Source: CAYVDB01 sp964450705
Lineage (GTDB): Bacteria; Patescibacteriota; Minisyncoccia; Phycocordibacterales; Zambryskibacteraceae
Direction: 5' to 3'
DNA: 22,029 bases
NCBI GenBank assembly: GCA_964450705.1
Contig: CAYVDB010000013.1
Span: 1 to 22,029 of the forward strand
The translations under genes and the position numbers were made by a program. Shown piece after piece: positions 6,946 through 14,446 of this stretch. Numbering within the stretch: position 1 is the first letter of the stretch; every line of letters starts with the position of its first letter. The notes beneath the pieces were generated by a model. That model was not told the origin of the DNA, did no database searches, and was given only the letters and a program-made list of their open reading frames with translations.

Positions 6946-7326
6946 ATGAATGAAGAAGATATAAAAAAGAAACTTACTCCGGAGGAATACAAGATTCTTA
7001 GAGAAAAGGGAACAGAGGCTCCATTTTCTGGGAAGTATCTCGACACAAAAGAAGACGGAACCTATCTTTGCAAGGTGTGCGGAGCCAGGTTATTTTCTTC
7101 TGATAAAAAATTCGACTCTGGTACAGGGTGGCCTTCTTTTGATGAAGCCTTGCCTGAGGCACTGCTTTATATTAGAGATGAGAGTCATGGAATGGAGCGA
7201 ACAGAAGTGGTCTGCAAAAATTGCGGTTCTCATCTAGGGCATGTATTTGATGATGGGCCTACTGTATCATCTAAACGGTATTGTATTAACTCTCTTTGCT
7301 TGGATTTAGATAAAAAAAATGAGTAA
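6946..7326 (+). CDS. msrB: Peptide methionine (R)-S-oxide reductase MsrB
   Basis: MsrB reduces the R-epimer of methionine sulfoxide in damaged proteins. This is a stand-alone 126-residue form. Two CxxC zinc pairs are present (Cys42/Cys45 in CKVC and Cys90/Cys93 in CKNC), as are the signature FDSGTGWPSF, HLGHVFDDGP and the catalytic Cys113 in RYCINSL. A second cysteine at the SLCLDL segment could help to resolve the sulfenic acid; MsrA is not in the window. The extended -10 box TGC-TATACT ends 8 bases before the ATG, so the mRNA is probably leaderless. The stop overlaps the next gene by 8 bases. Confidence 0.96.
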   Translation: MNEEDIKKKLTPEEYKILREKGTEAPFSGKYLDTKEDGTYLCKVCGARLFSSDKKFDSGTGWPSFDEALPEALLYIRDESHGMERTEVVCKNCGSHLGHVFDDGPTVSSKRYCINSLCLDLDKKNE

Positions 7327-7987
7327 AAGTACTAAAGTCTTTGGAAGTATTATTATCATCCTCGGCCTTGTTATCATATGGCTTATTTTTCGCGAAAAAT
7401 TTCCTCAAGATAAACCAGTGGTAGAAGATAATAAGCCAAGGACAGGAGAGACTCTGCCGCTTCAAACTGCGCAATCTTACATAAGTTCTTATGGGTTTTC
7501 TTTTAATTACCCAGAAGGATACCGTCTTCTTGAAGCATCCCCTGAACTTCTAAGCATAGGGCGAGAGACAACTAGAGGAGTAGACCCTTTAGTTCAGATC
7601 GTACTTGTTAAAAGTGGTCCTGATACTGGTCTCATGCCTTTTGAAGAGTTTGTGATTGATGCCGCAAGGGAATACTGCATAACTAAGAAAGCAAATTCAT
7701 CATCCCTGTGTACTCGTATAGATGATGTTGTAAATATTGCTCCTTTTGTCTCAAAGGGTGGCGTTCCAGGGCAGGTGTTTTATCTCAAATATGAAGAAAC
7801 TGAGTTTGATTCTCAAAAAACGACTAGAGGAAGGCGTGGACCTTTCTATACGTTTAACACTTCTCCTTCTACCCCAAACGAGATGAGTTTCCTTATGGTC
7901 TATAATCCTATTTCTATTACAGCAGAGAAGGCGAATCTTCCTCTTATTGAATCTGTCGCAGAATCCCTTGTATACAAGGGTAGGTAA
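7319..7987 (+). CDS. Membrane-anchored extracytoplasmic protein, unknown function
   Basis: A 222-residue protein with a short basic N-terminus (MSKSTK) and one transmembrane helix (about residues 7-25), followed by a polar linker rich in Pro, Asp and Lys and a globular domain of about 160 residues outside the membrane. The domain starts with YGFSFNYPEGYRLLE, a pattern I associate with PsbP-like or DUF1795-like domains of CPR lipoproteins, but I cannot confirm a family. Two cysteines about 11 residues apart (EYCITKK and SLCTR) could form a disulfide. It overlaps msrB by 8 bases (ATGAGTAA arrangement) and is translationally coupled to it. Confidence 0.75.
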   Translation: MSKSTKVFGSIIIILGLVIIWLIFREKFPQDKPVVEDNKPRTGETLPLQTAQSYISSYGFSFNYPEGYRLLEASPELLSIGRETTRGVDPLVQIVLVKSGPDTGLMPFEEFVIDAAREYCITKKANSSSLCTRIDDVVNIAPFVSKGGVPGQVFYLKYEETEFDSQKTTRGRRGPFYTFNTSPSTPNEMSFLMVYNPISITAEKANLPLIESVAESLVYKGR

Positions 7988-7995
7988 AGTTGTCT

Positions 7996-8024
7996 TTGAC
8001 TTTTTCTCTTTTATCTGATAGAAT
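7996..8024 (+). promoter_or_regulatory. Promoter of the RRM protein gene
   Basis: TTGACT at 7996-8001, a 17-base spacer, and TAGAAT at 8019-8024 preceded by TGA make a strong sigma-70-type promoter with an extended -10. Transcription would begin near 8031, giving an untranslated leader of about 114 bases before the ATG at 8145, much longer than for other genes in the window. Confidence 0.7.
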
Positions 8025-8099
8025 AGGAATGTGTAAGTTTCTCCCAGTGTTTCTTGAGTGGTGTGCCAATTGGTCCCATCGTGAGGAAAGCAGGAGAGT

Positions 8100-8136
8100 T
8101 CTCGTCGCCTTACATTTTAAAAGTTAGAAGACGAGA
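8100..8136 (+). promoter_or_regulatory. Leader hairpin next to the start codon of the RRM gene
   Basis: TCTCGTC (8100-8106) pairs perfectly with GACGAGA (8130-8136) around a 23-base AT-rich loop. The 3' arm ends 8 bases before the ATG and touches the TAAAGGAA ribosome binding region. RRM proteins of this kind in cyanobacteria are cold-induced and autoregulated; a similar control through this structure is inference. Confidence 0.4.
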
Positions 8137-8144
8137 TAAAGGAA

Positions 8145-8411
8145 ATGGCAAAGAAATTGTACGTTGGCGGTATTCCGTATTCTTCTACAGAAGCGGAGCT
8201 CCGCGACGCGTTTGCACAGGCTGGAGAAGTTGTTTCTGCAGCGATTATTATCGACCGAATGACAGGTCGAAGCAAGGGTTTCGGATTCGTCGAAATGGCG
8301 GATGATAACGGAGCTCAAGCTGCAATCGATTTGTGGAATGGCAAGGACTTCCAGGGTCGCAAGCTTACAGTAAATGAAGCTCGCCCTATGCAACCAAGAA
8401 ACCGAGAATAA
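8145..8411 (+). CDS. Single-RRM RNA-binding protein
   Basis: An 88-residue protein consisting of one RNA recognition motif and a short tail. RNP2 is LYVGGI (residues 5-10) and RNP1 is SKGFGFVEM (residues 43-51); both central aromatic residues of RNP1 are present. The tail after residue 80 is short and polar (PMQPRNRE), without the Gly-rich extension of cyanobacterial Rbp proteins. It probably binds single-stranded RNA as a small RNA chaperone or mRNA-fate factor. The gene is monocistronic: a strong promoter and a 114-base leader precede it and a terminator starts 16 bases after the stop. A longer overlapping frame starting at 8054 is not conserved in style and was discarded. Confidence 0.94.
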   Translation: MAKKLYVGGIPYSSTEAELRDAFAQAGEVVSAAIIIDRMTGRSKGFGFVEMADDNGAQAAIDLWNGKDFQGRKLTVNEARPMQPRNRE

Positions 8412-8426
8412 TTCTCCTCTCTTGTA

Positions 8427-8456
8427 ACAAAACCCCGACGCATGTCGGGGTTTTGT
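8427..8456 (+). terminator. Rho-independent terminator of RRM gene
   Basis: ACAAAACCCCGAC pairs with GTCGGGGTTTTGT around a GCAT loop, followed by a T-rich tail (TTTTG). It is a textbook intrinsic terminator and also contains an A-run on its 5' side, so it may act in both directions. Confidence 0.92.
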
Positions 8457-8494
8457 TTTGCCTGGAAAATTTTTCTTCGTGATAGCATGAGACA

Positions 8495-8962
8495 ATGAAT
8501 TTCATGAATGTTAAAGGGTTTTTTCTGGCTTTATTCTTAGGGGTTTTTGTTGTTCTTATTGTTTTATACGGGCAGAGATTCCAAGGGTATAATTTTTCTC
8601 AGAAAGCTTTTCTTGGAGAAATTCCTATTAATCTTTCTATTATAGATAAACCGGCGCTTCTGGTGCGAGGTCTTTCTTTGCATAAGCCAATTAACAAGAA
8701 TGAAGGCCTTCTATTTGTCTTCAAAGAGCCAGATTTTCATGGAATTTGGATGAAAGACATGAAATTTGCAATTGATGTTGTATGGCTTAATGAAGATAAG
8801 AAGGTAATTCATATTCGAGAGGATTTTTCTCCTGGTTCATATCCTGAAGTGGCATACCCAGATGCAAAAAGCTTGTATGTTTTGGAAGTTGGATCCGGCT
8901 TTGTTAAAGACAATAAAATTACCACAGGTATGGAGCTAAAAATTTTAGAGAAAGAGCCGTAA
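8495..8962 (+). CDS. DUF192 family membrane-anchored protein
   Basis: This 155-residue protein has an N-terminal membrane anchor or uncleaved signal (about residues 8-25, FFLALFLGVFVVLIVLYG) and then a DUF192 domain. The domain is recognised by LLVRGLSLHKPI, GLLFVFKEPDFHGIWMKDM, FAIDVVWLNEDKKVIHI and the C-terminal YVLEVGSGFVKDNKITTGMEL. DUF192 proteins are small extracytoplasmic beta proteins of unknown role. TGA-TAGCAT ends 6 bases before the ATG, which suggests a leaderless transcript. A second ATG three codons later (MNVKG) is possible but the first fits the -10 spacing better. Confidence 0.9.
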   Translation: MNFMNVKGFFLALFLGVFVVLIVLYGQRFQGYNFSQKAFLGEIPINLSIIDKPALLVRGLSLHKPINKNEGLLFVFKEPDFHGIWMKDMKFAIDVVWLNEDKKVIHIREDFSPGSYPEVAYPDAKSLYVLEVGSGFVKDNKITTGMELKILEKEP

Positions 8963-9038
8963 AACACCTTTACTAAGCCCTTGCGTAGCCCTCTACTTTA
9001 CATTCATATTTTTTTGTTATCTGCCGACTATTAAAGTG

Positions 9039-9047
9039 TTATCCACA
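9039..9047 (+). promoter_or_regulatory. DnaA box (TTATCCACA) upstream of nrdA
   Basis: An exact consensus DnaA binding site lies about 160 bases before the nrdA start. DnaA is known to control nrdAB in Escherichia coli, linking nucleotide supply to replication. A single box is not an origin of replication. No clear NrdR box is seen here. Confidence 0.5.
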
Positions 9048-9097
9048 GAGAGTTTGCCTCCACTTTTTTTGTAAAATGAAGACCAATCCGGACTGAT

Positions 9098-9130
9098 TTT
9101 TTATCTTTTTGCTCAAAAAAAAGATAAAAA
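9098..9130 (+). promoter_or_regulatory. AT-rich hairpin in the nrdA leader region
   Basis: TTTTTATCTTTTT (9098-9110) pairs perfectly with AAAAAGATAAAAA (9118-9130) around a 7-base loop; CAG and then a run of eight T follow. The 13-bp stem plus T-run could end the upstream DUF192 transcript. Further A- and T-tract inverted repeats extend to 9175, so alternative pairings and attenuation of nrdA are also possible. Confidence 0.4.
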
Positions 9131-9205
9131 CAGTATTTTTTTTCAAAAAAAGTAGCTTTTTTGAGAAAAAGGACGTTATTTTATCGTAGTAAAGCCTTTA
9201 TTTTC

Positions 9206-11716
9206 ATGACCCTTCATATAACTAAGCGCGATGGGACTAAAGAGCCCTTCAATGCAGACAAAATCAATCGCTCCATTGAGCGAGCATGTTTTGGCCTCAT
9301 TGACCCAATTGCAAAAGTCACCCAAATCGCGACTGAAACACGTTTAACTGTTTATGACGGTATTACGACAGAAGAAATGGACCTTGCGACGATAAATGCA
9401 GCAGTTCAAAATATTCAAAATGATACTGAATACGATAAAGTAGCTACACGACTTCTCCTCAAGGTTACTTATAAGAAAGTTTTAGGTGAGTATGGTAATG
9501 ATCGGGAGCAATTAGCTCAGAAACATAGAGATCATTTCCCTAACTATATTTCTTCTGGAGTCAAAGCGGGCCGTCTCGATAAGAGGATGGAAGAAAAATA
9601 CGACCTTAAGGCTCTTGCTCGTGCTCTTGATTTATCTCGAGATGAACTCTTCGTGTATGCGGGCCTTTCAAGTTTGCTTGATAGGTATGCGCTTAAGGAT
9701 ACTAAGGGGTCGAATATTGAAACTCCTCAGTATTTCTTTATGCGAGTTGCTATGGGTCTTGCGTTTAATGAAGAAAATCCCACCGAATGGGCCCAGAAGT
9801 TTTATGAAAAGATGTCGAGACACGAATATCTTGCTGGAGGATCATGCAACCTCGGGGCGGGTACTACTCATCCGTCTCTTTCCAATTGTTTCTTACTTCA
9901 GGTTGAAGATGATATGGCTCATATCGCTAAATCTGTCGCCGATGTGATGATGCTCTCAAAGATGTCTGGAGGAATTGGAGCTTCTATCACCAAACTTCGC
10001 GCAGCCGGTTCTCCGCTCATCTCAACAAATGGATCTTCTACGGGGCCAACTCCTTTTGCAAAGATTATGGATACTGCGATACGTGCAATACAGCGTGGCG
10101 GAAAGAAAAAAGGAGCACTCTGTTTCTACATGGAGAATTGGCACTTGGATTACCCTGAATTTATTGATTGGAAACATAATGCTGGGGACGATTATATGCG
10201 CATGAGAACTGCAAATACCGCTGTTTTCATGACGGACGAGTTTATGAAACGGGTTGAAAGGGGAGATGACTGGTACCTTTTTGATCCTAAAGATACTCCA
10301 GATCTTGTCGAGCTCTACGGAGACGCATTTGCTAAGCGTTACAGCGAATACATCAGCAAAGCTTTGCAGGGAGAGTTGCGCACGTTTAAAAAAATGCCTG
10401 CTCAGGAAATTTTCCGAAAGACACTCGTTTCTCTTCAGACTACTTCTCATCCATGGCTTACGTGGAAAGATCCAATTAATCTTAGAGCGTTAAATAACAA
10501 TACAGGTACTATACATATGTCTAACCTGTGTACAGAGATTTGCCTTCCTCAAGACAAAGACAACATTGCCGTTTGTAATCTTGCGTCTTTGAATCTTGCT
10601 GCACACGTTCAAAATAAAGAAGTGAATTGGCAAAAACTTGAAGAAAGTACCAGAATGGCCGTGCGTTTCCTTGACGATCTTATTGATATAAACACTCTTC
10701 TTACTCCTGAGGCGCAAAAATCTGATAAAGAAAACAGAGCAATAGGGCTTGGAGTCATGGGGCTTGCCGATGTCTTTGAGCGTCTTGGTCTTCCGTATGA
10801 TAGCGAGCATGCGTACACTTTTGCTGACAGACTCTTTGAGTTTATTAGCTATATGGCGATTGATGAATCAGCAAATCTTGCACAAGTCCGAGGAGCTTAT
10901 AAAAATTTCCCAGGTTCTCGATGGTCGCAGGGTTTTGTGCCAATTGACACTCTTAAGGTTTTAGAAGAAGACAGAGGTATTCCACTTACCGTTGATAAAG
11001 GAAGTTACCATAGAGGTCTTAACTGGGATCTGTTGCGGGAAAAAGTTAAAAAAGGAATTCGTAACGCAACGCTTATGGCCGTCGCTCCAAATGCAAACAT
11101 AGGCCTTGTTGCAGGTACTGTTCCAGGAATAGATGCTCGTTTTTCTCAAGTTTTTTCTCGAAATAAAATGTCTGGTAAATATTTAGACATTAATCACAAT
11201 CTTGTTCGTGATCTCAAAAATATGGGGCTTTGGGAAAATGTCCGCGAAGCAATCATTGAGCATCAGGGAGATATTTCTGGGATAACATCAATTCCGCAAC
11301 ACATAAAAGATGTCTATAAGACCTCATTTACCACATCTCCATATGCTTATGTTGAAGTTGCGGCTCGTGCTCAGAAGTGGATTGATCAAGCGCTTTCAAG
11401 AAATATGTATCTTGAGACTCGTGATATTGATGAGACGATGAAGATATATACGACTGCATGGAAAAAGGGAGTAAAGACGACATACTATCTTCACATGAAA
11501 CCAAGACATACTGCAGAGCAGTCAACGGTAAGGGTTAATAAAGCTGAAGTTATGGGCAAGCGCGGTTTCGGCGCAATTGCGGGGCTAAAAGATTCTTCTG
11601 CTCTCAAGGCGAAAGTAGAGGAGCCTATTGAATCGGGCGCCGTGATAACGGTCGCTTTACCTCAAGTGGAATTAATTCCTCAAGAACGAGTAGAGAATCA
11701 AGGAGGTAGGGAGTAA
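9206..11716 (+). CDS. nrdA: Ribonucleoside-diphosphate reductase, large subunit (class I)
   Basis: Catalytic subunit that reduces ribonucleotides to deoxyribonucleotides. I chose the ATG at 9206, which gives 837 residues starting at the ATP-cone motif TLHITKRDGTKEPFNADKI; an in-frame upstream start at 9161 would add a 15-residue basic extension. Active-site residues are present: Cys228 in SNCFLL, the Asn440-Cys442-Glu444 set in NLCTEI, Cys457 in CNLASLNL, and the radical-transfer pair Tyr760-Tyr761. The oddity is the C-terminus: the 76 residues after the Tyr pair have no cysteine, whereas class I enzymes normally end in a CxxC-type redox tail that re-reduces the active site. nrdB follows 25 bases later. 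A DnaA box and AT-rich hairpins precede the gene. Confidence 0.96.
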   Translation: MTLHITKRDGTKEPFNADKINRSIERACFGLIDPIAKVTQIATETRLTVYDGITTEEMDLATINAAVQNIQNDTEYDKVATRLLLKVTYKKVLGEYGNDREQLAQKHRDHFPNYISSGVKAGRLDKRMEEKYDLKALARALDLSRDELFVYAGLSSLLDRYALKDTKGSNIETPQYFFMRVAMGLAFNEENPTEWAQKFYEKMSRHEYLAGGSCNLGAGTTHPSLSNCFLLQVEDDMAHIAKSVADVMMLSKMSGGIGASITKLRAAGSPLISTNGSSTGPTPFAKIMDTAIRAIQRGGKKKGALCFYMENWHLDYPEFIDWKHNAGDDYMRMRTANTAVFMTDEFMKRVERGDDWYLFDPKDTPDLVELYGDAFAKRYSEYISKALQGELRTFKKMPAQEIFRKTLVSLQTTSHPWLTWKDPINLRALNNNTGTIHMSNLCTEICLPQDKDNIAVCNLASLNLAAHVQNKEVNWQKLEESTRMAVRFLDDLIDINTLLTPEAQKSDKENRAIGLGVMGLADVFERLGLPYDSEHAYTFADRLFEFISYMAIDESANLAQVRGAYKNFPGSRWSQGFVPIDTLKVLEEDRGIPLTVDKGSYHRGLNWDLLREKVKKGIRNATLMAVAPNANIGLVAGTVPGIDARFSQVFSRNKMSGKYLDINHNLVRDLKNMGLWENVREAIIEHQGDISGITSIPQHIKDVYKTSFTTSPYAYVEVAARAQKWIDQALSRNMYLETRDIDETMKIYTTAWKKGVKTTYYLHMKPRHTAEQSTVRVNKAEVMGKRGFGAIAGLKDSSALKAKVEEPIESGAVITVALPQVELIPQERVENQGGRE

Positions 11717-11741
11717 TATTATTTTTTAATTTAAACGACAC

Positions 11742-12749
11742 ATGCTAGTAGGAAAAGCTTCGCCTGATGACATGAATTTGCACCCACTGAAGTACCAGTG
11801 GGCATACGATCTTTATAATCAAGCGGTTCGAAATACTTGGTTCCCACACGAAATCGCGCTTAAGGAAGATATCGAAGATTGGGAACAGATGACCGAAGAT
11901 GAGCGTCATGCTGTGAAGTTTTTGATGGCTTTCTTTAACCCTGCAGAGCTTATTGTAAATCGCTCGATTGCTCTTGGTGTGTATCCTTATATAAAAAGCC
12001 CAGAGTGCCATCTCTATCTTGCAAAGCAGATGTGGGAAGAGGCTAATCACTGTGTAGCTTTTGAGTATGTGCTCCAAACTTTCCCTTTTGATCGTGAGAA
12101 GATTTTCAACCTGCATCTTGATGTTCCTTCAATGACTGCAAAGGAGGCTTACATAAATAAATATATGAAGCGTATGACAGAAGATACGCTTGATATTGAG
12201 ACCCTCGATGGAAAGAAGGACTTTATCCGCAATCTCGTTGCTACAAATATTGTTATGGAAGGAGTGTGGTTCTATTCTGGTTTTATGGTTGCTCTTTCTT
12301 TTCGCCAGAGAAATCAGCTTCGAAACTTCGGTTCAATGATCAACTGGGTGCTCCGGGATGAATCTCTGCATCTTAAGTTTGGCATGAATCTTGTGCACAA
12401 TATTCTTGAAGAGAACCCAGACTTACTGACTGAAGATTTTGCAAAAGAAATTCGAGACATTGTGATTGAGGGGGTTGACCTTGAAACCGCATACAACAAA
12501 GACCTATTTCCTAATGGAATCTTGGGGCTCAATGCTGATTATGTAAATCAATATGTGCAGTATGTTGCAGATCGACGTCTCGAAGAGCTTGGAATGCCAA
12601 AATACTACAATGCAACAAATCCTGCGAAATGGATGAGTGCGGCAACCGATGTATATGAGCTTGTGAACTTCTTTGAAGCCCAAAATACTAGCTATGAGGT
12701 AGATGTGAGAGCTCACACAGAAACTAAGAAGGAAGAAAAGGGAGAATAA
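11742..12749 (+). CDS. nrdB: Ribonucleotide reductase small subunit, class Ic-like (no radical Tyr)
   Basis: Ferritin-like subunit that makes the radical used by NrdA. All six metal ligands can be placed: Glu69, Glu100, His103, Glu173, Glu207 and His210. The 31-residue distance from ligand 1 to ligand 2 equals that of E. coli (D84 to E115). Two features match the Chlamydia class Ic enzyme (Mn/Fe cofactor) and not class Ia: ligand 1 is Glu and not Asp, and the position four residues after His103, normally the radical Tyr, is Phe107. I infer a metal-based Mn(IV)/Fe(III) oxidant. The protein has 335 residues, with a charged C-terminal tail (TETKKEEKGE). It is 25 bases downstream of nrdA and probably cotranscribed. 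Confidence 0.95.
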   Translation: MLVGKASPDDMNLHPLKYQWAYDLYNQAVRNTWFPHEIALKEDIEDWEQMTEDERHAVKFLMAFFNPAELIVNRSIALGVYPYIKSPECHLYLAKQMWEEANHCVAFEYVLQTFPFDREKIFNLHLDVPSMTAKEAYINKYMKRMTEDTLDIETLDGKKDFIRNLVATNIVMEGVWFYSGFMVALSFRQRNQLRNFGSMINWVLRDESLHLKFGMNLVHNILEENPDLLTEDFAKEIRDIVIEGVDLETAYNKDLFPNGILGLNADYVNQYVQYVADRRLEELGMPKYYNATNPAKWMSAATDVYELVNFFEAQNTSYEVDVRAHTETKKEEKGE

Positions 12750-12752
12750 GAA

Positions 12753-12788
12753 CCCCCGCTGTGGGCGAGGGTTAGAAGTGCGCGGGGG
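12753..12788 (+). terminator. Possible terminator hairpin after nrdB
   Basis: CCCCCGC (12753-12759) pairs with GCGGGGG (12782-12788) around a 22-base loop that can partly fold itself. No T-run follows, so termination efficiency is doubtful. It lies directly behind the nrdB stop. Confidence 0.4.
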
Positions 12789-12832
12789 CTCTAGCTCTAG
12801 ACGAGATTTGGCAAATTAAGGCCTATCTTATA

Positions 12833-12841
12833 TGTTATAAT
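12833..12841 (+). promoter_or_regulatory. Extended -10 promoter of gap
   Basis: TGT followed by a perfect TATAAT (12836-12841). No good -35 is seen. Transcription would start near 12848, about 25 bases before the gap ATG. Confidence 0.55.
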
Positions 12842-12873
12842 CGTTATACTTATTTGTAATTAATTCTAATTGG

Positions 12874-13908
12874 ATGAGCCAGATCAGAGTTGCGGTAAAT
12901 GGAGGAGGGCGTATTGGGCGAGCGTTTATGAAGATTGCATATGAGCGTCCTGAGATTGAGCTCGTCGCGGTAAATGATCTAGGGGACATTGAAAATATTG
13001 CCTATCTTTTGAAATATGACTCTGTGTACGGAAAGGCTCCGTTTGAAGTTTCTGTCTCAGAAGATAAAAAGAAAATAAAACTTGGCAACAAAGAAGTTTT
13101 AATGATTTCTGAGAAAGAGCCGACAAATCTTCCGTGGAAAGATTTAAATATTGATGTGGTGGTTGAGTCCACAGGTCTTTTCACAAGTTTTGAAAAAGCC
13201 AAAATGCATCTTGATGCTGGAGCAAAAAAGGTTGTGGTAACAGCTCCAATGAAGGATGACCCAAATCCAGAGATTCCCGGAGCAACTGTTCTTATGGGTG
13301 TAAATGATGAGAGTCTTTCAAATTGTATTATTAGCTCAAACGCGTCATGTACTACCAATGCAGCGAGCCCTCTCATTGCAATTCTTGATGAAGCGATTGG
13401 TATCGAGAAAGCTATCCTAAATACTGTTCATGGATATACTGCGACACAGTCTCTTGTTGATGGTCCTTCTAAAAAGGGGTTCCGAGAAGGTCGTGCCGCT
13501 GCGCACAATATCGTGCCATCATCAACTGGTGCTGCAATTGCAGTGACAAAAGCTTTTACAAGTCTCTCGGGACTTTTTGATGGAGTTTCTATGCGAGTGC
13601 CGGTGATTGCGGGTTCAATTGTAGATGTTACTTTTATTGCAAAGAGGCAAACTTCTGCTGAAGAAGTAAATGGCCTTCTCAAAAAAGCGTCTGGTGAAGA
13701 TCGGTGGAAGAGAGTGTTTGCTATTACTGAAGAAGAGCTCGTCTCATCTGATATTCTTGGAAGTCCGTACGGGTCTATTGCAGATTTACAGTTTACTCGC
13801 GTGGTTGGAGGAAATCTCGTAAAAGTTCTTGCATGGTATGACAACGAAATGGGGTATACCTACACCCTTGTCGATCATGTAATTAAAGCGGGTAAAGCTT
13901 TAAGTTAA
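12874..13908 (+). CDS. gap: Glyceraldehyde-3-phosphate dehydrogenase, type I
   Basis: Glycolytic enzyme converting glyceraldehyde 3-phosphate, NAD and phosphate to 1,3-bisphosphoglycerate. The 344 residues are close to the usual length. The Rossmann motif is VNGGGRIGR (residues 8-16), with Gly where most enzymes have Phe (GFGRIG). The Asp in AVNDLGD favours NAD over NADP. The catalytic Cys159 lies in SNASCTTNAA and its partner His186 in TVHGYTATQ; the phosphate-site segments GRAAAHNIVPSSTGAA and WYDNEMGYTYT are intact. The gene is monocistronic or the first of a cluster with the TrpR-like gene, rpiB and rpe, all of sugar-phosphate metabolism apart from the regulator. No Shine-Dalgarno sequence precedes the ATG. 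Confidence 0.97.
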   Translation: MSQIRVAVNGGGRIGRAFMKIAYERPEIELVAVNDLGDIENIAYLLKYDSVYGKAPFEVSVSEDKKKIKLGNKEVLMISEKEPTNLPWKDLNIDVVVESTGLFTSFEKAKMHLDAGAKKVVVTAPMKDDPNPEIPGATVLMGVNDESLSNCIISSNASCTTNAASPLIAILDEAIGIEKAILNTVHGYTATQSLVDGPSKKGFREGRAAAHNIVPSSTGAAIAVTKAFTSLSGLFDGVSMRVPVIAGSIVDVTFIAKRQTSAEEVNGLLKKASGEDRWKRVFAITEEELVSSDILGSPYGSIADLQFTRVVGGNLVKVLAWYDNEMGYTYTLVDHVIKAGKALS

Positions 13909-13943
13909 AGAGTTCATGCTCCATGTAAATATTAGTTTCTAAT

Positions 13944-13967
13944 TAATGTATCATATATGGTATATTA
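13944..13967. promoter_or_regulatory. Imperfect palindromic operator upstream of TrpR-like gene
   Basis: TAATGTATCATA / TATGGTATATTA, a 24-base palindrome with two mismatched pairs, starts 79 bases before the regulator ATG. It shares the core of the 40-base palindrome on the other side of the gene, and the flanking TTAGTG occurs there too. A TATATT inside it (13961-13966) may be the -10 box of the regulator gene, so binding would block transcription. Autoregulation is inferred. Confidence 0.55.
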
Positions 13968-14022
13968 GTGACGGTGAACAAGTTTTAGTAATACCTAAAG
14001 TAGGGCATAGGAATTAAGTATA

Positions 14023-14439
14023 ATGCCACACCTTTCCAAGAAGCAGTTAAAGAGAGAGCATCTAGAGAAGCTTTATAAAGAACTCGGTGATGTGTTGAGT
14101 ATGTCAACTAAGAGATCTTTAACCGTACTCTTTTTGCAAGAGTTTTTCACTAAAACCGAGAAAATAATGTTTGCAAAAAGATTTGCAATCATTTGTATGC
14201 TCGATAAGGGCGTGCCACAGTCCTACATATATGAGTCGCTTGGAATGAGTCCCGCTACTATTGCTCGTATGTCTTTACAGTATGAGTTGGGCAAGTATAA
14301 AACTATTTTAAGTTTGATAAAGAGGGAGAAAGAAGACATCTGGAAATTTTTAGAAAAAATACTCTCTGCAGGATTACCGCCTAAGGTAGGTAGAGGTAGA
14401 TGGAAGTTTCTTTACCAAGGAAAATCTAATTTGGCGTGA
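14023..14439 (+). CDS. TrpR-like (YerC/YecD type) transcriptional regulator
   Basis: A 138-residue helical DNA-binding protein of the Trp repressor fold. The core FFTKTEKIMFAKRFAIICML (about 41-60) and the helix-turn-helix GVPQSYIYESLGMSPATIAR (63-82) match the TrpR pattern of a Thr-x-x-Glu helix, a reader helix beginning SPATIAR and a following aromatic segment. It is longer than E. coli TrpR by a C-terminal extension with RGRWKF. Whether it binds tryptophan is not known; CPR genomes usually lack tryptophan synthesis, and no trp gene is in the window. Palindromes at 13944 and 14447, sharing a core, lie on both sides, strongly suggesting autoregulation and possibly control of rpiB downstream. 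No Shine-Dalgarno sequence is present. Confidence 0.88.
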   Translation: MPHLSKKQLKREHLEKLYKELGDVLSMSTKRSLTVLFLQEFFTKTEKIMFAKRFAIICMLDKGVPQSYIYESLGMSPATIARMSLQYELGKYKTILSLIKREKEDIWKFLEKILSAGLPPKVGRGRWKFLYQGKSNLA

Positions 14440-14446
14440 GAAAATT

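Noticed and set aside
8054..8305. 83-codon frame overlapping the RRM gene
   Set aside because: Shadow frame; the RRM frame has both RNP motifs and ends at a terminator.
8124..8495. Minus-strand 123-codon frame opposite the RRM gene and its terminator
   Set aside because: It crosses the terminator hairpin and lacks start signals and recognisable domains.
9039..9047. Replication origin
   Set aside because: Only one DnaA box, no box cluster and no dnaA or dnaN nearby.
10022..10450. Minus-strand 142-codon frame inside nrdA
   Set aside because: Opposite-strand shadow of a conserved gene, without motif or start signal.
13428..13844. Minus-strand 138-codon frame inside gap
   Set aside because: Shadow of a well-conserved gene.
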